Shown here piece by piece: positions 46,879 through 55,644 of a stretch of DNA of 64,000 bases. The notes beneath the pieces are model-generated. The model had not been told where the DNA came from. It ran no database searches and saw only the letters and a list, made by a program, of their open reading frames with translations. How positions within the stretch are numbered: position 1 is the stretch's first letter; every line of letters begins with the position of its first letter. Position numbers and translations under genes: made by a program. Origin of the DNA: Aromatoleum toluvorans (GTDB taxonomy: Bacteria; Pseudomonadota; Gammaproteobacteria; Burkholderiales; Rhodocyclaceae); assembly GCF_012910905.1 (NCBI RefSeq), contig NZ_WTVN01000013.1, positions 1 to 64,000 of the forward strand, written 5' to 3'.

Positions 46879-47165
46879 GCCGCGGCGGAACAGCGCATCG
46901 CCGCGAGCTGACGGCTCAGCTGCGCCAGGCGGGCATGGATGCCCGGATCGCTGACCTTCAACACAAGATCCGCACAGCGGTGGAGGTCCTCGTCATCGGG
47001 CGCGACCCCGCAGCTGATGGCAGTTTCCAGCCGCTTCAACGACAACCGCCGGTGCCCGAGATCGAGACTGTGCCGCAGCAGGGCCACGGCGGCCGCCTTG
47101 CGTTGCGCCTCGTCCTGCGCGCCGGCGAAAGCCTCCTTCAGCTTCTTTGCGGCATCCCTGGTCAC
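46875..47165 (-). CDS. small hypothetical protein coupled to cobD
   Basis: A 96-residue, mostly helical, charged protein that I do not recognise (RDAAKKLKEAFAGAQDEAQR; LLRHSLDLGHRRLSLKRLE). Two cysteines, one in SCGVAPDDEDLHRC. There is no signal peptide. The start is GTG 47165 with a good AGGAG eight bases upstream. The stop overlaps the cobD start. Function unknown; coupling suggests it acts with the aminotransferase or is a remnant regulatory subunit. Confidence 0.65.
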   Translation of the reverse strand: MTRDAAKKLKEAFAGAQDEAQRKAAAVALLRHSLDLGHRRLSLKRLETAISCGVAPDDEDLHRCADLVLKVSDPGIHARLAQLSRQLAAMRCSAAA

Positions 47166-47356
47166 CGTGTTCTCCTGGAGGTCATGCTGCCGGGAATAAA
47201 AAGGAAAGACGCCGCACGCGAGGGAAAGTGGGGTTGAGAGGGAGAGTGACCTTCGCGTGCTTCCTGGCATCTTTCCATAAACGGAATTCATTCTTGTCGG
47301 GGCCGTGATCGGCCCGGGGATATGGGGTCGGGGGCTGATCGGTTTTTGAATGGGAA

Positions 47357-47749
47357 TCAGGCCGCCTGCTGCAGCGGGAAAGGCGCCTGGGCGACGTATT
47401 CGTCGTACTGGCGTTCGATCATCACGCCGACGCGCCCCACTCCTTCGAGCACCTGGGGCTTGTGCACCGACAGGCTGATCCAGCTCGGACGGAACTCCTC
47501 GAAGATCACGCCCGCGAGCGAGTCGGCAAGGTGTTCCAGCAATGCGAAACGACGCTCCGCGAGGTACCCGCGCAGTCGCCCGACCAGTTCCGCGTAGTCG
47601 ATCGTGTCCTCGATGCGGTCGCTGCGCGCCGCCCGTCCGCCGATGCCCAGGCGCAAGGTGATCGACACGGGCTGCGAACCGACCAGCTCGTGCGGATAGA
47701 TGCCGACCTGCGCGTCTGCGTGAATATCGTCGATGAAGATCTGGTTCAT
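47357..47749 (-). CDS. folB: dihydroneopterin aldolase, second copy
   Basis: A 130-residue FolB family protein: FIDDIHADAQVGIYPHELVG at the start, RIEDTIDYAELVGRLRGYLA, FALLEHLADSLAGVIF, and LSVHKPQVLEGVGRVGVMIE. It shares the key acidic and lysine positions with the copy at 38462. Two FolB proteins in a window that also has folE and pabB suggest separate folate and H4MPT branches. A TGTCG-N5-CGACA dyad is at 47808-47822 upstream. Confidence 0.9.
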   Translation of the reverse strand: MNQIFIDDIHADAQVGIYPHELVGSQPVSITLRLGIGGRAARSDRIEDTIDYAELVGRLRGYLAERRFALLEHLADSLAGVIFEEFRPSWISLSVHKPQVLEGVGRVGVMIERQYDEYVAQAPFPLQQAA

Positions 47750-47807
47750 GTCGGTTCCCGGTGGGTGTTACGAAAACCGACGATAAATCAGCGCTGGGGC
47801 CTTAACT

Positions 47808-47822
47808 TGTCGGAATACGACA
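47808..47822. promoter_or_regulatory. dyad TGTCG-GAATA-CGACA upstream of folB (second copy)
   Basis: Exact five-base inverted repeat 59 bases upstream of the folB ATG in an A/T-richer intergenic stretch. It could be an operator; the owner is unknown. Confidence 0.35.
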
Positions 47823-47917
47823 GGTGCGATCAATCGCGCGACGTGACCCGACCCGGAAATGTAAATCGCCGGGGGCACAACTCATCACGAGTTTGCACAG
47901 GCTGCATTAGGCTTGTA

Positions 47918-48997
47918 TTAGCCAAACTCCGCGGGCAGCGCCATCTGTTGCCACAAGAGCATGCCACCGTGGAGGTTGGCGACCTTTGCGAGGCCCGCCT
48001 CGCGCAAGATCACGGTCGCTTGCCCCGAACGCATGCCCGAGTGGCACACGGCGATCACCGGCCGGTCGCGGGGGACTTCGTCGATCCGCCTGGTGAGTTC
48101 ACCGAGTGGAATCGAACGAGCACCGGGGATCTTCCCGAGCTGACCGTCGATTTCTTCACGTTGGCGTACATCGAGCACGCAAAGTACATCGAGGTGCTGC
48201 GCCACCCACTCCGGATCGATTTCGAGCAGGCCGGCATAAGTCTTACGGACCGGCCCCCAGTCGGCCGGGGGAGACACCTTGCCGTCCTCAGGCATCCCAC
48301 AGCGCAAATTGGCTGGTACTGCGACGGCGATCTGTTTGGGATGCGGCAGGTTCATGTTCTGCATGAACCCGACAAAATCCCGTTCGTCCGCTTGGCCGCC
48401 GATACGCGGGTTGTGCGCCTTTTCCTCGCCGACCGAGCTGACGGTGCGGCCGCTGTAGTCGTGAGCAGGGTAGATCAGGCAATCGTCGGGCAGAGTGAAA
48501 ATCTGCTCCGTGATCGAGTGGAACATCCGGCTGGCGTTGCCCTGCTGAAAATCGCAACGCCCGGCAGCGCGGATAAGCAGGCAGTCGCCGGTGAAGGCCA
48601 GGCAGCGGTCGTCGGTGACGAAGGTCAGGCAGCCGTCGGTATGCCCCGGTGTAGCCCGAACTTCGAGATGGCGATGACCGAAATCGACACGGTCGCCGTG
48701 TTCGAGCACCAGATTGGCCTCCGATACGGAGGCTCCATAGCGCTTCGAGATGCCGATCAGACAGCCGGTGGCATGCTGCATCAGCCAACTACCCGTCACG
48801 TGATCGGCATGGCAATGGGTATCGAGAGAAGCAACCAGCGTCAGCCCGAGTTCCTGGATCAGTGCCAAGTCACGGAGATGCTGTTCGAACACGGTATCGA
48901 TGATGACTGCGTGGCGGGTCGTCAAGTCCCCCAGAAGGTAGGTGTAGGTGGACGACACCGCGTCGAACAGCTGCCGAAAAATAAGGTTGCCGTACAT
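47918..48997 (-). CDS. persulfide dioxygenase (ETHE1-like) fused to rhodanese
   Basis: A 359-residue two-domain sulfur enzyme. The N-terminal metallo-beta-lactamase domain (about 1-240) has DTHCHADHVTGS with the iron ligand His61, then PGHTDG (His119) and TGDCLL (Asp138). The C-terminal rhodanese domain (about 255-359) has the active cysteine Cys318 in VCHSGMRSG. The pair would oxidise glutathione persulfide to sulfite and transfer sulfane sulfur. ATG 48997 begins the domain. It is a single-gene unit next to the methionine transporter, a loose sulfur theme. Confidence 0.92.
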   Translation of the reverse strand: MYGNLIFRQLFDAVSSTYTYLLGDLTTRHAVIIDTVFEQHLRDLALIQELGLTLVASLDTHCHADHVTGSWLMQHATGCLIGISKRYGASVSEANLVLEHGDRVDFGHRHLEVRATPGHTDGCLTFVTDDRCLAFTGDCLLIRAAGRCDFQQGNASRMFHSITEQIFTLPDDCLIYPAHDYSGRTVSSVGEEKAHNPRIGGQADERDFVGFMQNMNLPHPKQIAVAVPANLRCGMPEDGKVSPPADWGPVRKTYAGLLEIDPEWVAQHLDVLCVLDVRQREEIDGQLGKIPGARSIPLGELTRRIDEVPRDRPVIAVCHSGMRSGQATVILREAGLAKVANLHGGMLLWQQMALPAEFG

Positions 48998-49156
48998 CGA
49001 TGAAGATCTTCCAGGAACGCGACGAGGCCGTTGATGGAACGACGTGAACATGCCCGTTCAACCATAGCTTGCGCGCAACCCGATTTTCAAGCAGCGCGAG
49101 CGTTTCCGCTGGAGTTGCTCGGCGGCCTGGTTTCCAGCACGTTCCTTGGGCAGCAC

Positions 49157-49174
49157 GGGCCCCACACGGGGCCC
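49157..49174. terminator. possible hairpin after metQ
   Basis: GGGCCCC, loop ACAC, GGGGCCC: a seven-base perfect stem 12 bases past the metQ stop. There is no U-tract, so termination is uncertain. Confidence 0.4.
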
Positions 49175-49185
49175 GGCCCGAGCCG

Positions 49186-49980
49186 TCAGAATGCCGGCAC
49201 CACCGCGCCCTGGTACTTTTCGGCGAGGAACTTCTTCACTTCGGGGGACGTGAGCGCCGCGGCCAGCTTCTTCATCGCCGGGCTGTTGGCATTGTCTTCC
49301 CGCGCGACCAGCAGGTTGGCGTAGGGCGAGCTGGCGTCTTCGATGAACAGCGAATCCTTCACCGGGTTCAGCTTGGCCTGGATCGCGTAGTTGGTGTTGA
49401 TCAGGGCGAGGTCGACCTGGTTCAGCACGCGCGGCAGCGTGGCTGCCTCGAGTTCGCGGAACTTCAGCTTCTTCGGGTTGGCGACGATGTCTTTGGTGGT
49501 CGCGATGATGTTGTTCGGATCCTTCAGCGTGATCACGCCCTGTTTCGCCAGCAGCAGCAGTGCGCGGCCCGAGTTGGACGGGTCGTTCGGCAGCGCCACG
49601 GTGCCGCCTTCGGGCAGCGCGGCGAGCGACTTGTGCTTGAGCGAATAGCCGGCGAACGGCTCGACATGGACCTTCGTCACGACGGTCTGGATGTCGTTCT
49701 TCTGCTTCTTCTTGAACTCGTCCAGGTAGGGCTTGTGCAGGAAGAAGTTGCCGTCCACCCGCTTCTCGTTCGTCTGCATCGAAGGCTGCACGTAGTCGGT
49801 GAAGACCTTGACTTCCAGTTCCACGCCCTCCTTCGCCAGCATCGGCTTGACGAACTCCAGCAGCTCGGCGTGGGGCACGGGGGTGGCGGCGATCACCAGC
49901 TTGTCGGCAGCGTGGGTCGTCGCGGCGAAAGCGAAGGTGCCGATGGCGGCGCACAGCAGTTTGCGGATGGTCAGGGTCAT
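49186..49980 (-). CDS. metQ: methionine ABC transporter, substrate-binding protein
   Basis: NlpA/MetQ-family binding protein, 264 residues, signal peptide to about residue 24 (TTHAADK) without an obvious lipobox cysteine. The family opening KLVIAATPVPHAELLEFVKP is followed by VKVFTDYVQPSMQTNEKRVD and VALPNDPSNSGRALLLLAKQ. It completes metN-metI-metQ for D- and L-methionine import. Confidence 0.94.
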   Translation of the reverse strand: MTLTIRKLLCAAIGTFAFAATTHAADKLVIAATPVPHAELLEFVKPMLAKEGVELEVKVFTDYVQPSMQTNEKRVDGNFFLHKPYLDEFKKKQKNDIQTVVTKVHVEPFAGYSLKHKSLAALPEGGTVALPNDPSNSGRALLLLAKQGVITLKDPNNIIATTKDIVANPKKLKFRELEAATLPRVLNQVDLALINTNYAIQAKLNPVKDSLFIEDASSPYANLLVAREDNANSPAMKKLAAALTSPEVKKFLAEKYQGAVVPAF

Positions 49981-50017
49981 TAAAGGCTCCTCGTAGGAAA
50001 GGTCAATGTCGCAAAGA

Positions 50018-50680
50018 TCATTTGCGACTGAAACGCAGCACGAGCCGGTCGCCCGCGAGCTGGATGAATTGCACCAGCAGCACCAGCAGCGCGACGGTGA
50101 TCACCATCACTTCTGTCTGGAAACGCTGGTAGCCGAAACGGATGGCGAGATCGCCCAGGCCGCCGCCGCCGATCACGCCCGACATCGCCGCATACGACAT
50201 CAGCGTGATCGCGGTGACGGTGGTGGCTGCGATCAATCCGGGCATCGCCTCGGGCAGCAGTGCGCCGAAGATGATGCGGTGCGTCGGAATGCCCATCGCC
50301 TGGCAGGCCTCGATCACGCCGCGATCGACCTCGCGCAGCACGTTCTCGACCAGCCGGGCGAACAGCGGCGAGGTCCCCACCACCAGCGGCGGGATCGCGC
50401 CTTCGACGCCGAGCGAGGTGCCGATCAGCAGCACCGTGACCGGAATCATCACGATCAGCAGGATCAGGAAAGGCACCGAGCGCAGCACATTCACGATGAA
50501 GGACAGCACGCGGTACAGCCCGCGCTGCTCCAACAGCTGGCCGCTCGCGGTCACGAACAGCAGGATGCCCAGCGGCAGGCCGAGCAGGATGGTGAACAGC
50601 AGCGACACGCCGGTCATCACCAGCGTTTCCCAGGTCGCGAACGCGATGTCGCCCCATTCGATCATCGACAGGTCGATCAT
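50018..50680 (-). CDS. metI: methionine ABC transporter permease
   Basis: A 220-residue MetI permease with five or so membrane helices and the EAA-type loop EACQAMGIPTHRIIFGALLP. Other family features are NVLRSVPFLILLIVMIPVT and YAAMSGVIGGGGLGDLAIRF. Its start overlaps the metN stop by four bases. Confidence 0.95.
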   Translation of the reverse strand: MIDLSMIEWGDIAFATWETLVMTGVSLLFTILLGLPLGILLFVTASGQLLEQRGLYRVLSFIVNVLRSVPFLILLIVMIPVTVLLIGTSLGVEGAIPPLVVGTSPLFARLVENVLREVDRGVIEACQAMGIPTHRIIFGALLPEAMPGLIAATTVTAITLMSYAAMSGVIGGGGLGDLAIRFGYQRFQTEVMVITVALLVLLVQFIQLAGDRLVLRFSRK

Positions 50681-51702
50681 TGCAGCACCTCGTGGTGGAT
50701 CTCGAAGCGGTCCAGTTCTGCGAACACCTTGGAGATGTCGTCCTCGCTGCCCTCGAACTCCAGCAGCAACTGGCCGAACGGCAGGTCCTTGATGCTCGAT
50801 ACCTCGCCCTGCAGGATTGTGAAGCGCGCCGGCGTGGCCGCCGCGAGGTGGCTCAGGATGGGCTGGTAGGTGACGTCGCCGAGATAGGTCAGGCGTACCA
50901 GCGTGCCGCGCAGCTTGTCCTTCGCGAAGGCGTGCCCGGGGTCCAGCATCGCTGCGGTCAGCGGGTCGCTCTGCGCCACCATGCCGCGCGTAACCGCGTG
51001 CCGGGGATGCAGAAACACGTCCACCACCTTGCCGCTCTCGACAATGCGGCCGCCATCGATCACCGCGACGCGGTCGCACAGCGTGCGGATGACCTGCATC
51101 TCGTGCGTGATGAGCACGATGGTGAGGCCGAACTGGCGGTTGATGTCGAGCAGCAGACGCAGGATCGACTGGGTGGTCTCGGGATCGAGTGCCGAGGTGG
51201 CCTCGTCGCACAGCAGCAGTTGCGGCCGATTGGCCAGCGCACGCGCAATGCCCACGCGCTGCTTCTGTCCGCCCGAAAGCTGCGTGGGATACTTGTTCGC
51301 ATGCTCCGTGAGGCCGACCAGTGCCAGCAGCTCGGCCACGCGCTCGGCGCGCTGCGCGGCATCGAGACTGCCGGTACATTTCAGCGGCCAGTCGATGTTG
51401 CCGGCCACGGTCTTCGCGTTGAGCAGGTTGAAGTGCTGGAAGATCATGCCGATGCGCTGGCGCAGGGCATGCAGGCGGCGGCTGTCGAAGCGGGTGATGT
51501 CTTCGCCGTCGATCAGCACGCGGCCTGAGGTTGGACGTTCGAGCAGGTTGAGGCTGCGCAGCAGCGTGCTCTTGCCGGCACCGGAACGACCGATGATGCC
51601 GAACACTTCGCCCTTGCCGATTTCCAGGTTGACGTCAGTCAGCGCACTGACTTCGCGTCCGTCGACGCGATAGGTCTTGTTGAGTTGTTCGATTCTGATC
51701 AC
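50677..51702 (-). CDS. metN: methionine ABC transporter ATP-binding protein
   Basis: A 341-residue MetN: Walker A GRSGAGKST, signature [15 protein letters not shown], Walker B LLLCDEATSALDPE, and a C-terminal NIL/ACT-like regulatory domain (about 260-341) that binds methionine and inhibits transport in homologues. No ATG begins the domain; GTG 51702 gives the usual MIRIEQLNKTY and GTG 51717 five more residues, neither with a clear ribosome site. No SAM riboswitch is recognised upstream. Confidence 0.93.
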   Translation of the reverse strand: MIRIEQLNKTYRVDGREVSALTDVNLEIGKGEVFGIIGRSGAGKSTLLRSLNLLERPTSGRVLIDGEDITRFDSRRLHALRQRIGMIFQHFNLLNAKTVAGNIDWPLKCTGSLDAAQRAERVAELLALVGLTEHANKYPTQLSGGQKQRVGIARALANRPQLLLCDEATSALDPETTQSILRLLLDINRQFGLTIVLITHEMQVIRTLCDRVAVIDGGRIVESGKVVDVFLHPRHAVTRGMVAQSDPLTAAMLDPGHAFAKDKLRGTLVRLTYLGDVTYQPILSHLAAATPARFTILQGEVSSIKDLPFGQLLLEFEGSEDDISKVFAELDRFEIHHEVLQ

Positions 51703-52070
51703 GTGAAAAGCCGCCACGGCAGCGCCGGGCGCAAAGACCGGCAGTGTACCAATCCAGCCGCGGCGGCACCACCGGACCTGGGGCCGCAGGCCGCCACGCC
51801 AAGCGACCGGCAGAAATTACTGCACTACGGAACCCGGAGTCGTCAGAAAGCTGTCGTCCAGGCTCTTCAGGGCTCCGTCCGTGCCCGCCCCTGAGCGGAT
51901 GTACGTCTCTTCAGCTGCCCGACGACGGTTTACTGAGCGCTGCGGCCACTCAGCACGACATCCCACGGGCAGTCCATCGGCCGGAGTTGCCGGCCAGCCT
52001 ACGCCGATTGAGCGGCGGCAGTGCTGCCGACGGCTGCCGCACGGCGCTCGGCACCGTCGCGATCTACACG
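51703..52070. other. 368-base gap: metN upstream region and left border of accessory island
   Basis: No convincing gene. It contains the left arm of the 23-base inverted repeat (52002-52024). Open frames here have no family features. Confidence 0.5.
52002..52024 (+). repeat. left arm of 23-base inverted repeat flanking the island
   Basis: CGCCGATTGAGCGGCGGCAG followed by TGC. The reverse complement occurs at 56497-56519 with one mismatch. The arms enclose the accessory genes and could be the remains of mobile-element ends. Confidence 0.6.
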
Positions 52071-52649
52071 TTACTCGAAGCGGTGAATGATGCGGCCGTC
52101 CGCAAGTTCAGCCCCGTCCGGAGAGTCGTGCATGACGCCCTTGTACCAGATGTATTCCGGCGGCCAGTAGCAGTGCTCGGTGGCGAGCTTCAACACGTCC
52201 TCGACGCTCGCAGGCAACTCGAGATTCGTATAGCGGAAGAAGACGTAATTCATCAGCCCGTCGAACAACCACTCTTGGAGGTCTTCCTTGTAGGTCGGGT
52301 CATTCGGGTCGATGTCGTCGTCCCCGTCCGCCTCACGCACGCGCATGTAGATATCGTTGGCGCAGAGGGAGAAGGCAAGATCGTCCTCGATGAACCGTCC
52401 TGATGGGTCGTGAAAGTCCTGAGCGTCCTTGATGTCGAGAGCGATGACTACACCGAAGTGGAAGGCGTGCTCGGTCGGCGCGAACGCCTTGGCCGACTCG
52501 GCGACATGATGCCAGTGGTCGAAGCCGGCCGCCTTGGCAGCTTCGTCCAGTGCCTTGTTATAAGTGATTCCGCTCGCCTTCTTGAGCTTGCGAGCGCGCT
52601 GCTTGAGTTTTTCGACTTCGGCGGCGGTAATGAGGATGGTATGGCGCAT
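52071..52649 (-). CDS. hypothetical protein of the accessory island
   Basis: A 192-residue acidic protein. The N-terminal 50 residues (AAEVEKLKQRARKLKKASGI; TYNKALDEAAKAAGFDHWHH) look like a short domain seen in plasmid- and phage-associated proteins, predicting target or nucleic-acid contact; the rest is rich in Asp/Glu (DGDDDIDPNDPTYKEDLQEW) with no catalytic motif I can name. Codon use is less GC-biased than the C1 genes. It stands alone on the minus strand, divergent from the ATPase, inside the inverted repeats. Confidence 0.7.
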   Translation of the reverse strand: MRHTILITAAEVEKLKQRARKLKKASGITYNKALDEAAKAAGFDHWHHVAESAKAFAPTEHAFHFGVVIALDIKDAQDFHDPSGRFIEDDLAFSLCANDIYMRVREADGDDDIDPNDPTYKEDLQEWLFDGLMNYVFFRYTNLELPASVEDVLKLATEHCYWPPEYIWYKGVMHDSPDGAELADGRIIHRFE

Positions 52650-52911
52650 TTGTGGAACTCCGACCCAATCGCGAACCTTCGGTGCCCACTGCCGAAACCC
52701 GCTGGATTAGGGATTTCTCAAATGCGAAACAGGTAATGATCGTCCCGTCCGGGTGCGCCGAGGTGGGCAGCAGGCTTCGATCCAGCCAACCGGTAGCATA
52801 GCAGGGCTAGGCGGCGCTGTGTTGGTGCGGAGCGATCGTTGAGGCTTCTGATAGACCACCGTTGTGTTGCCAGATATTATCCGGAAATCATTCTCAAAAT
52901 ATGGAGTCGGG

Positions 52912-55518
52912 ATGATGGAGGGCGTTGAGGAGATCGGCCGGGACGAGTTCGAGCAATGGTTGGATGATCGCCCGCAGTGGGTCCAAACAGCGGCTTCACG
53001 GCTGATTTCCGCTGTGAGGAGACCGACGCCGGAAGAAATCTCAGCGCTCGCTAGCATTTGCATTGCCGAGGCGACGGGCAGGCCGGACGTCGTCCTTGAA
53101 CGGATGCCGACAGGCGCCCTCGGGTCGACTGCCGCTGGCCTCACCATGAAGTTGCTCAAGGTGGATGAGGTTCAGGGGGTAAATGCCATCAAGGCTGGTG
53201 CCGCCCTCGAATTCGGAGACTCAAATCTTGTCGTCGTTTACGGGATGAATGGTGCAGGGAAGTCAGGCTTCTCTCGTTTGATCAAGAGCGTGTGCGGTAC
53301 TCGCAGCACCCCCGACATTCATCCGAACGTATTTTCGGACGTTGCTGCACCTGCCTCCGCCGTAATCACTGCCTCGCTCGATGAAGCGGTGTCGGTCTTG
53401 CCGTGGTCGGTGGAACAAGGGGCAATCCCAAAGCTACGGAATGTTCAGGTCTTCGACAGCTTGACTGCGAATAGCTACGTGCAGTCGAAGAGCGAGGCTT
53501 CCTATGAGCCTCGCCGAATGCGGTTTCTTTCGACCCTCATCCGCGTTGTTGACGAGGTTGCGGCAGAGATTGGTCGTCGAAAGGCAGTGTTGCCGTCTCT
53601 TCTTCCTGTGGCGCCACCTGCTCATGTTGGCACCACGGCCGCTGCGTTTCTGAAATCCGTTCGTCACGCGACAAAGCAACCCGAAGTCGACGCGGCTTGC
53701 GCGTGGACGGCTCAAGACGACCAGAGACGGCTTGAGATTGAGACGACACTAAAACAAGTGGATGTTCCGGCGCGGCAAAAGGTATTGAACGCTGACAAGA
53801 GCCGCTTGGTTCTCCTCAAGAACCGTACAACGTCTCTAAAGGACGGACTGTCACAGCTCAAGGCCGCAGAGCTGGTTGCAGCGAGAATGGATGCGCGAGC
53901 GAAGCGAAAGGCGGCTTCCGAGGACGCGGAGAAGGTGTTCGTTAACTCCGCCTTGGACGGCGTTGGAAAGGATTCGTGGCGGCTCCTGTGGGAGCAGGCA
54001 CGGGTGTATTCCGAAACATTCGCATATCCCGAGGAGCCATTCCCTGTTGCCGATGAGCCTGCTCGCTGCGTCCTTTGCCATCAGCAGCTCGATGAGGGGG
54101 CAAGAACCCGGATGAAGGACTTCGAGGCGTTTGTGAAGGGTGGCCTTGAAACGGTGGCAAAAGAAGCCGAGCAAACGCTGCAGAAGCTGATGGGCGAACT
54201 TCCAGCGTTCCCGCCGGCAGAGCAATGGAAGGTTGATGTTGAGTTCCTGCGAGTAGATCCGCAAGTCGGTGAAGGAGTCCTCAAGGCAATTGCATTGCGA
54301 CTTGAAGCGATGAATGTCGCTGCTTCTATTGCCGGGGTTCCGCCCGTTGACTGGAGTGTCCTTGAGACCGCCATCACCAGGCTCGAAGAACTGATCGCAA
54401 AGGAGGAACAGGCGCTCGCCGACCTTCAGAAGGATGGCAAACGTCAGGAGCTCGAACAGGAATTCAAGGAACTCAAGGCGAGGGCGTGGCTGTCGGAGCA
54501 GAAGGCGCTGGTCGAGGGCGAGATCATCCGGCTGAAATCGATGCGAGACCTCGATGCGGCAGAGAAGCTTGCGAGGACCAATGCTCTAACGCAGAAGAAG
54601 AACGACCTAGCGCGGGATGAACTCGCGAATGGCTATCGCGATCGTTTTGCCGCCGAACTTGAACTACTTGGCGGCAAGCGCATTCCGGTCGTACCCGAAC
54701 CGATACCCGAGGGCAAAGGCAAGGTCAACTTTCAGTTGACGCTGAAGGGCGCTAAGCGAAAGGTGCATGCCTCATCTATCCTCAGCGAGGGCGAAGGTCG
54801 CATTGTGGCGCTTGCTGCTTTCATTGCGGACATGCTCGGCTCGGGTCACTCAACGCCATTCGTATTCGACGATCCGGTCTCATCGTTGGATCAGGAGTTC
54901 GAAGAGCGGGTGGTTGGTCGTCTTGTCGCGCTTTCGAAGACTCGGCAGGTGATCGTTTTCACTCACAGACTATCTCTGCTGGCCCTTCTCGAAGATGCTG
55001 TCAAAAAGCATAACGAGTTTGCTGCGGTGCATGGGCAAGAGATCGCAGAGCCGACGGTCATCTCGGTTCGTAGGCTCGGGAGCGTTGTAGGGGTCACGGA
55101 AGACCTCAGTGCTCGAAATAGGAAGCCTGCGCCGGGCTTCAAGGCGCTGAGGGATCAGCGCCTTCCTATGGTCAAGAAGTTCCATGAAGGCGGTCTGACG
55201 GCCGAATACGATTTTGCGATGAAGGCCGCGTGCTCTGACTTCCGCATACTCGTTGAGCGAAGTATCGAGTACACATTGCTCTGCGACGTTGTTGGCCGTT
55301 TCAGACGGTCCGTGAAGACTCTCCTGCTTAGGGACTTGGCGAAGATTCGCGCCGAGGACTGCGCCTTCCTCGATGAACTGATGACGCGATATTCGCGCTT
55401 CGAGCATTCACAGTCGGACGAGATCGCTACAGAGCTGCCAGATCCAGATGAACTGAAAAAGGATCTTGAGAATGCGATTGCGTGGTGTGAGGAATTTTCT
55501 AAGCGGAAGTCGACGTGA
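52912..55518 (+). CDS. AAA_13/RloC-like SMC-type ATPase, putative defence protein
   Basis: An 868-residue ATPase. Walker A GMNGAGKS is at 111-118. Long coiled-coil arms (about 270-385 and 490-585) flank a zinc-hook-like CVLC (386-389). The ABC-type signature SEGEGR is near 625, Walker B FVFDDPVSSLD near 651-661, and an H-loop FTHRLS follows. This is the architecture of RloC, whose C-terminus is an anticodon nuclease with an Arg-x3-Glu...His triad; here Arg778, Glu782 and His832 (FEHSQ) could fill it. ATG 52912 with GGAG upstream was chosen; the frame opens at GTG 52864. Codon use differs from neighbours, suggesting transfer. Confidence 0.85.
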   Translation: MMEGVEEIGRDEFEQWLDDRPQWVQTAASRLISAVRRPTPEEISALASICIAEATGRPDVVLERMPTGALGSTAAGLTMKLLKVDEVQGVNAIKAGAALEFGDSNLVVVYGMNGAGKSGFSRLIKSVCGTRSTPDIHPNVFSDVAAPASAVITASLDEAVSVLPWSVEQGAIPKLRNVQVFDSLTANSYVQSKSEASYEPRRMRFLSTLIRVVDEVAAEIGRRKAVLPSLLPVAPPAHVGTTAAAFLKSVRHATKQPEVDAACAWTAQDDQRRLEIETTLKQVDVPARQKVLNADKSRLVLLKNRTTSLKDGLSQLKAAELVAARMDARAKRKAASEDAEKVFVNSALDGVGKDSWRLLWEQARVYSETFAYPEEPFPVADEPARCVLCHQQLDEGARTRMKDFEAFVKGGLETVAKEAEQTLQKLMGELPAFPPAEQWKVDVEFLRVDPQVGEGVLKAIALRLEAMNVAASIAGVPPVDWSVLETAITRLEELIAKEEQALADLQKDGKRQELEQEFKELKARAWLSEQKALVEGEIIRLKSMRDLDAAEKLARTNALTQKKNDLARDELANGYRDRFAAELELLGGKRIPVVPEPIPEGKGKVNFQLTLKGAKRKVHASSILSEGEGRIVALAAFIADMLGSGHSTPFVFDDPVSSLDQEFEERVVGRLVALSKTRQVIVFTHRLSLLALLEDAVKKHNEFAAVHGQEIAEPTVISVRRLGSVVGVTEDLSARNRKPAPGFKALRDQRLPMVKKFHEGGLTAEYDFAMKAACSDFRILVERSIEYTLLCDVVGRFRRSVKTLLLRDLAKIRAEDCAFLDELMTRYSRFEHSQSDEIATELPDPDELKKDLENAIAWCEEFSKRKST

Positions 55519-55644
55519 CTGAAGGGATAAGGACTGCCTTGCGTAACTGATGAAAGCGTGATCTATAGACTAACCACAGCTTGCTGCGGACCGGCAAAAT
55601 GATATGACTTTCCCGTGCGGTGAAGCGTCCCGGCAGGCCCTTCC

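Noticed and set aside
51703-52070. SAM or methionine riboswitch upstream of metN
   Set aside because: No recognisable conserved riboswitch core could be traced by eye, and the gap is largely island border sequence.
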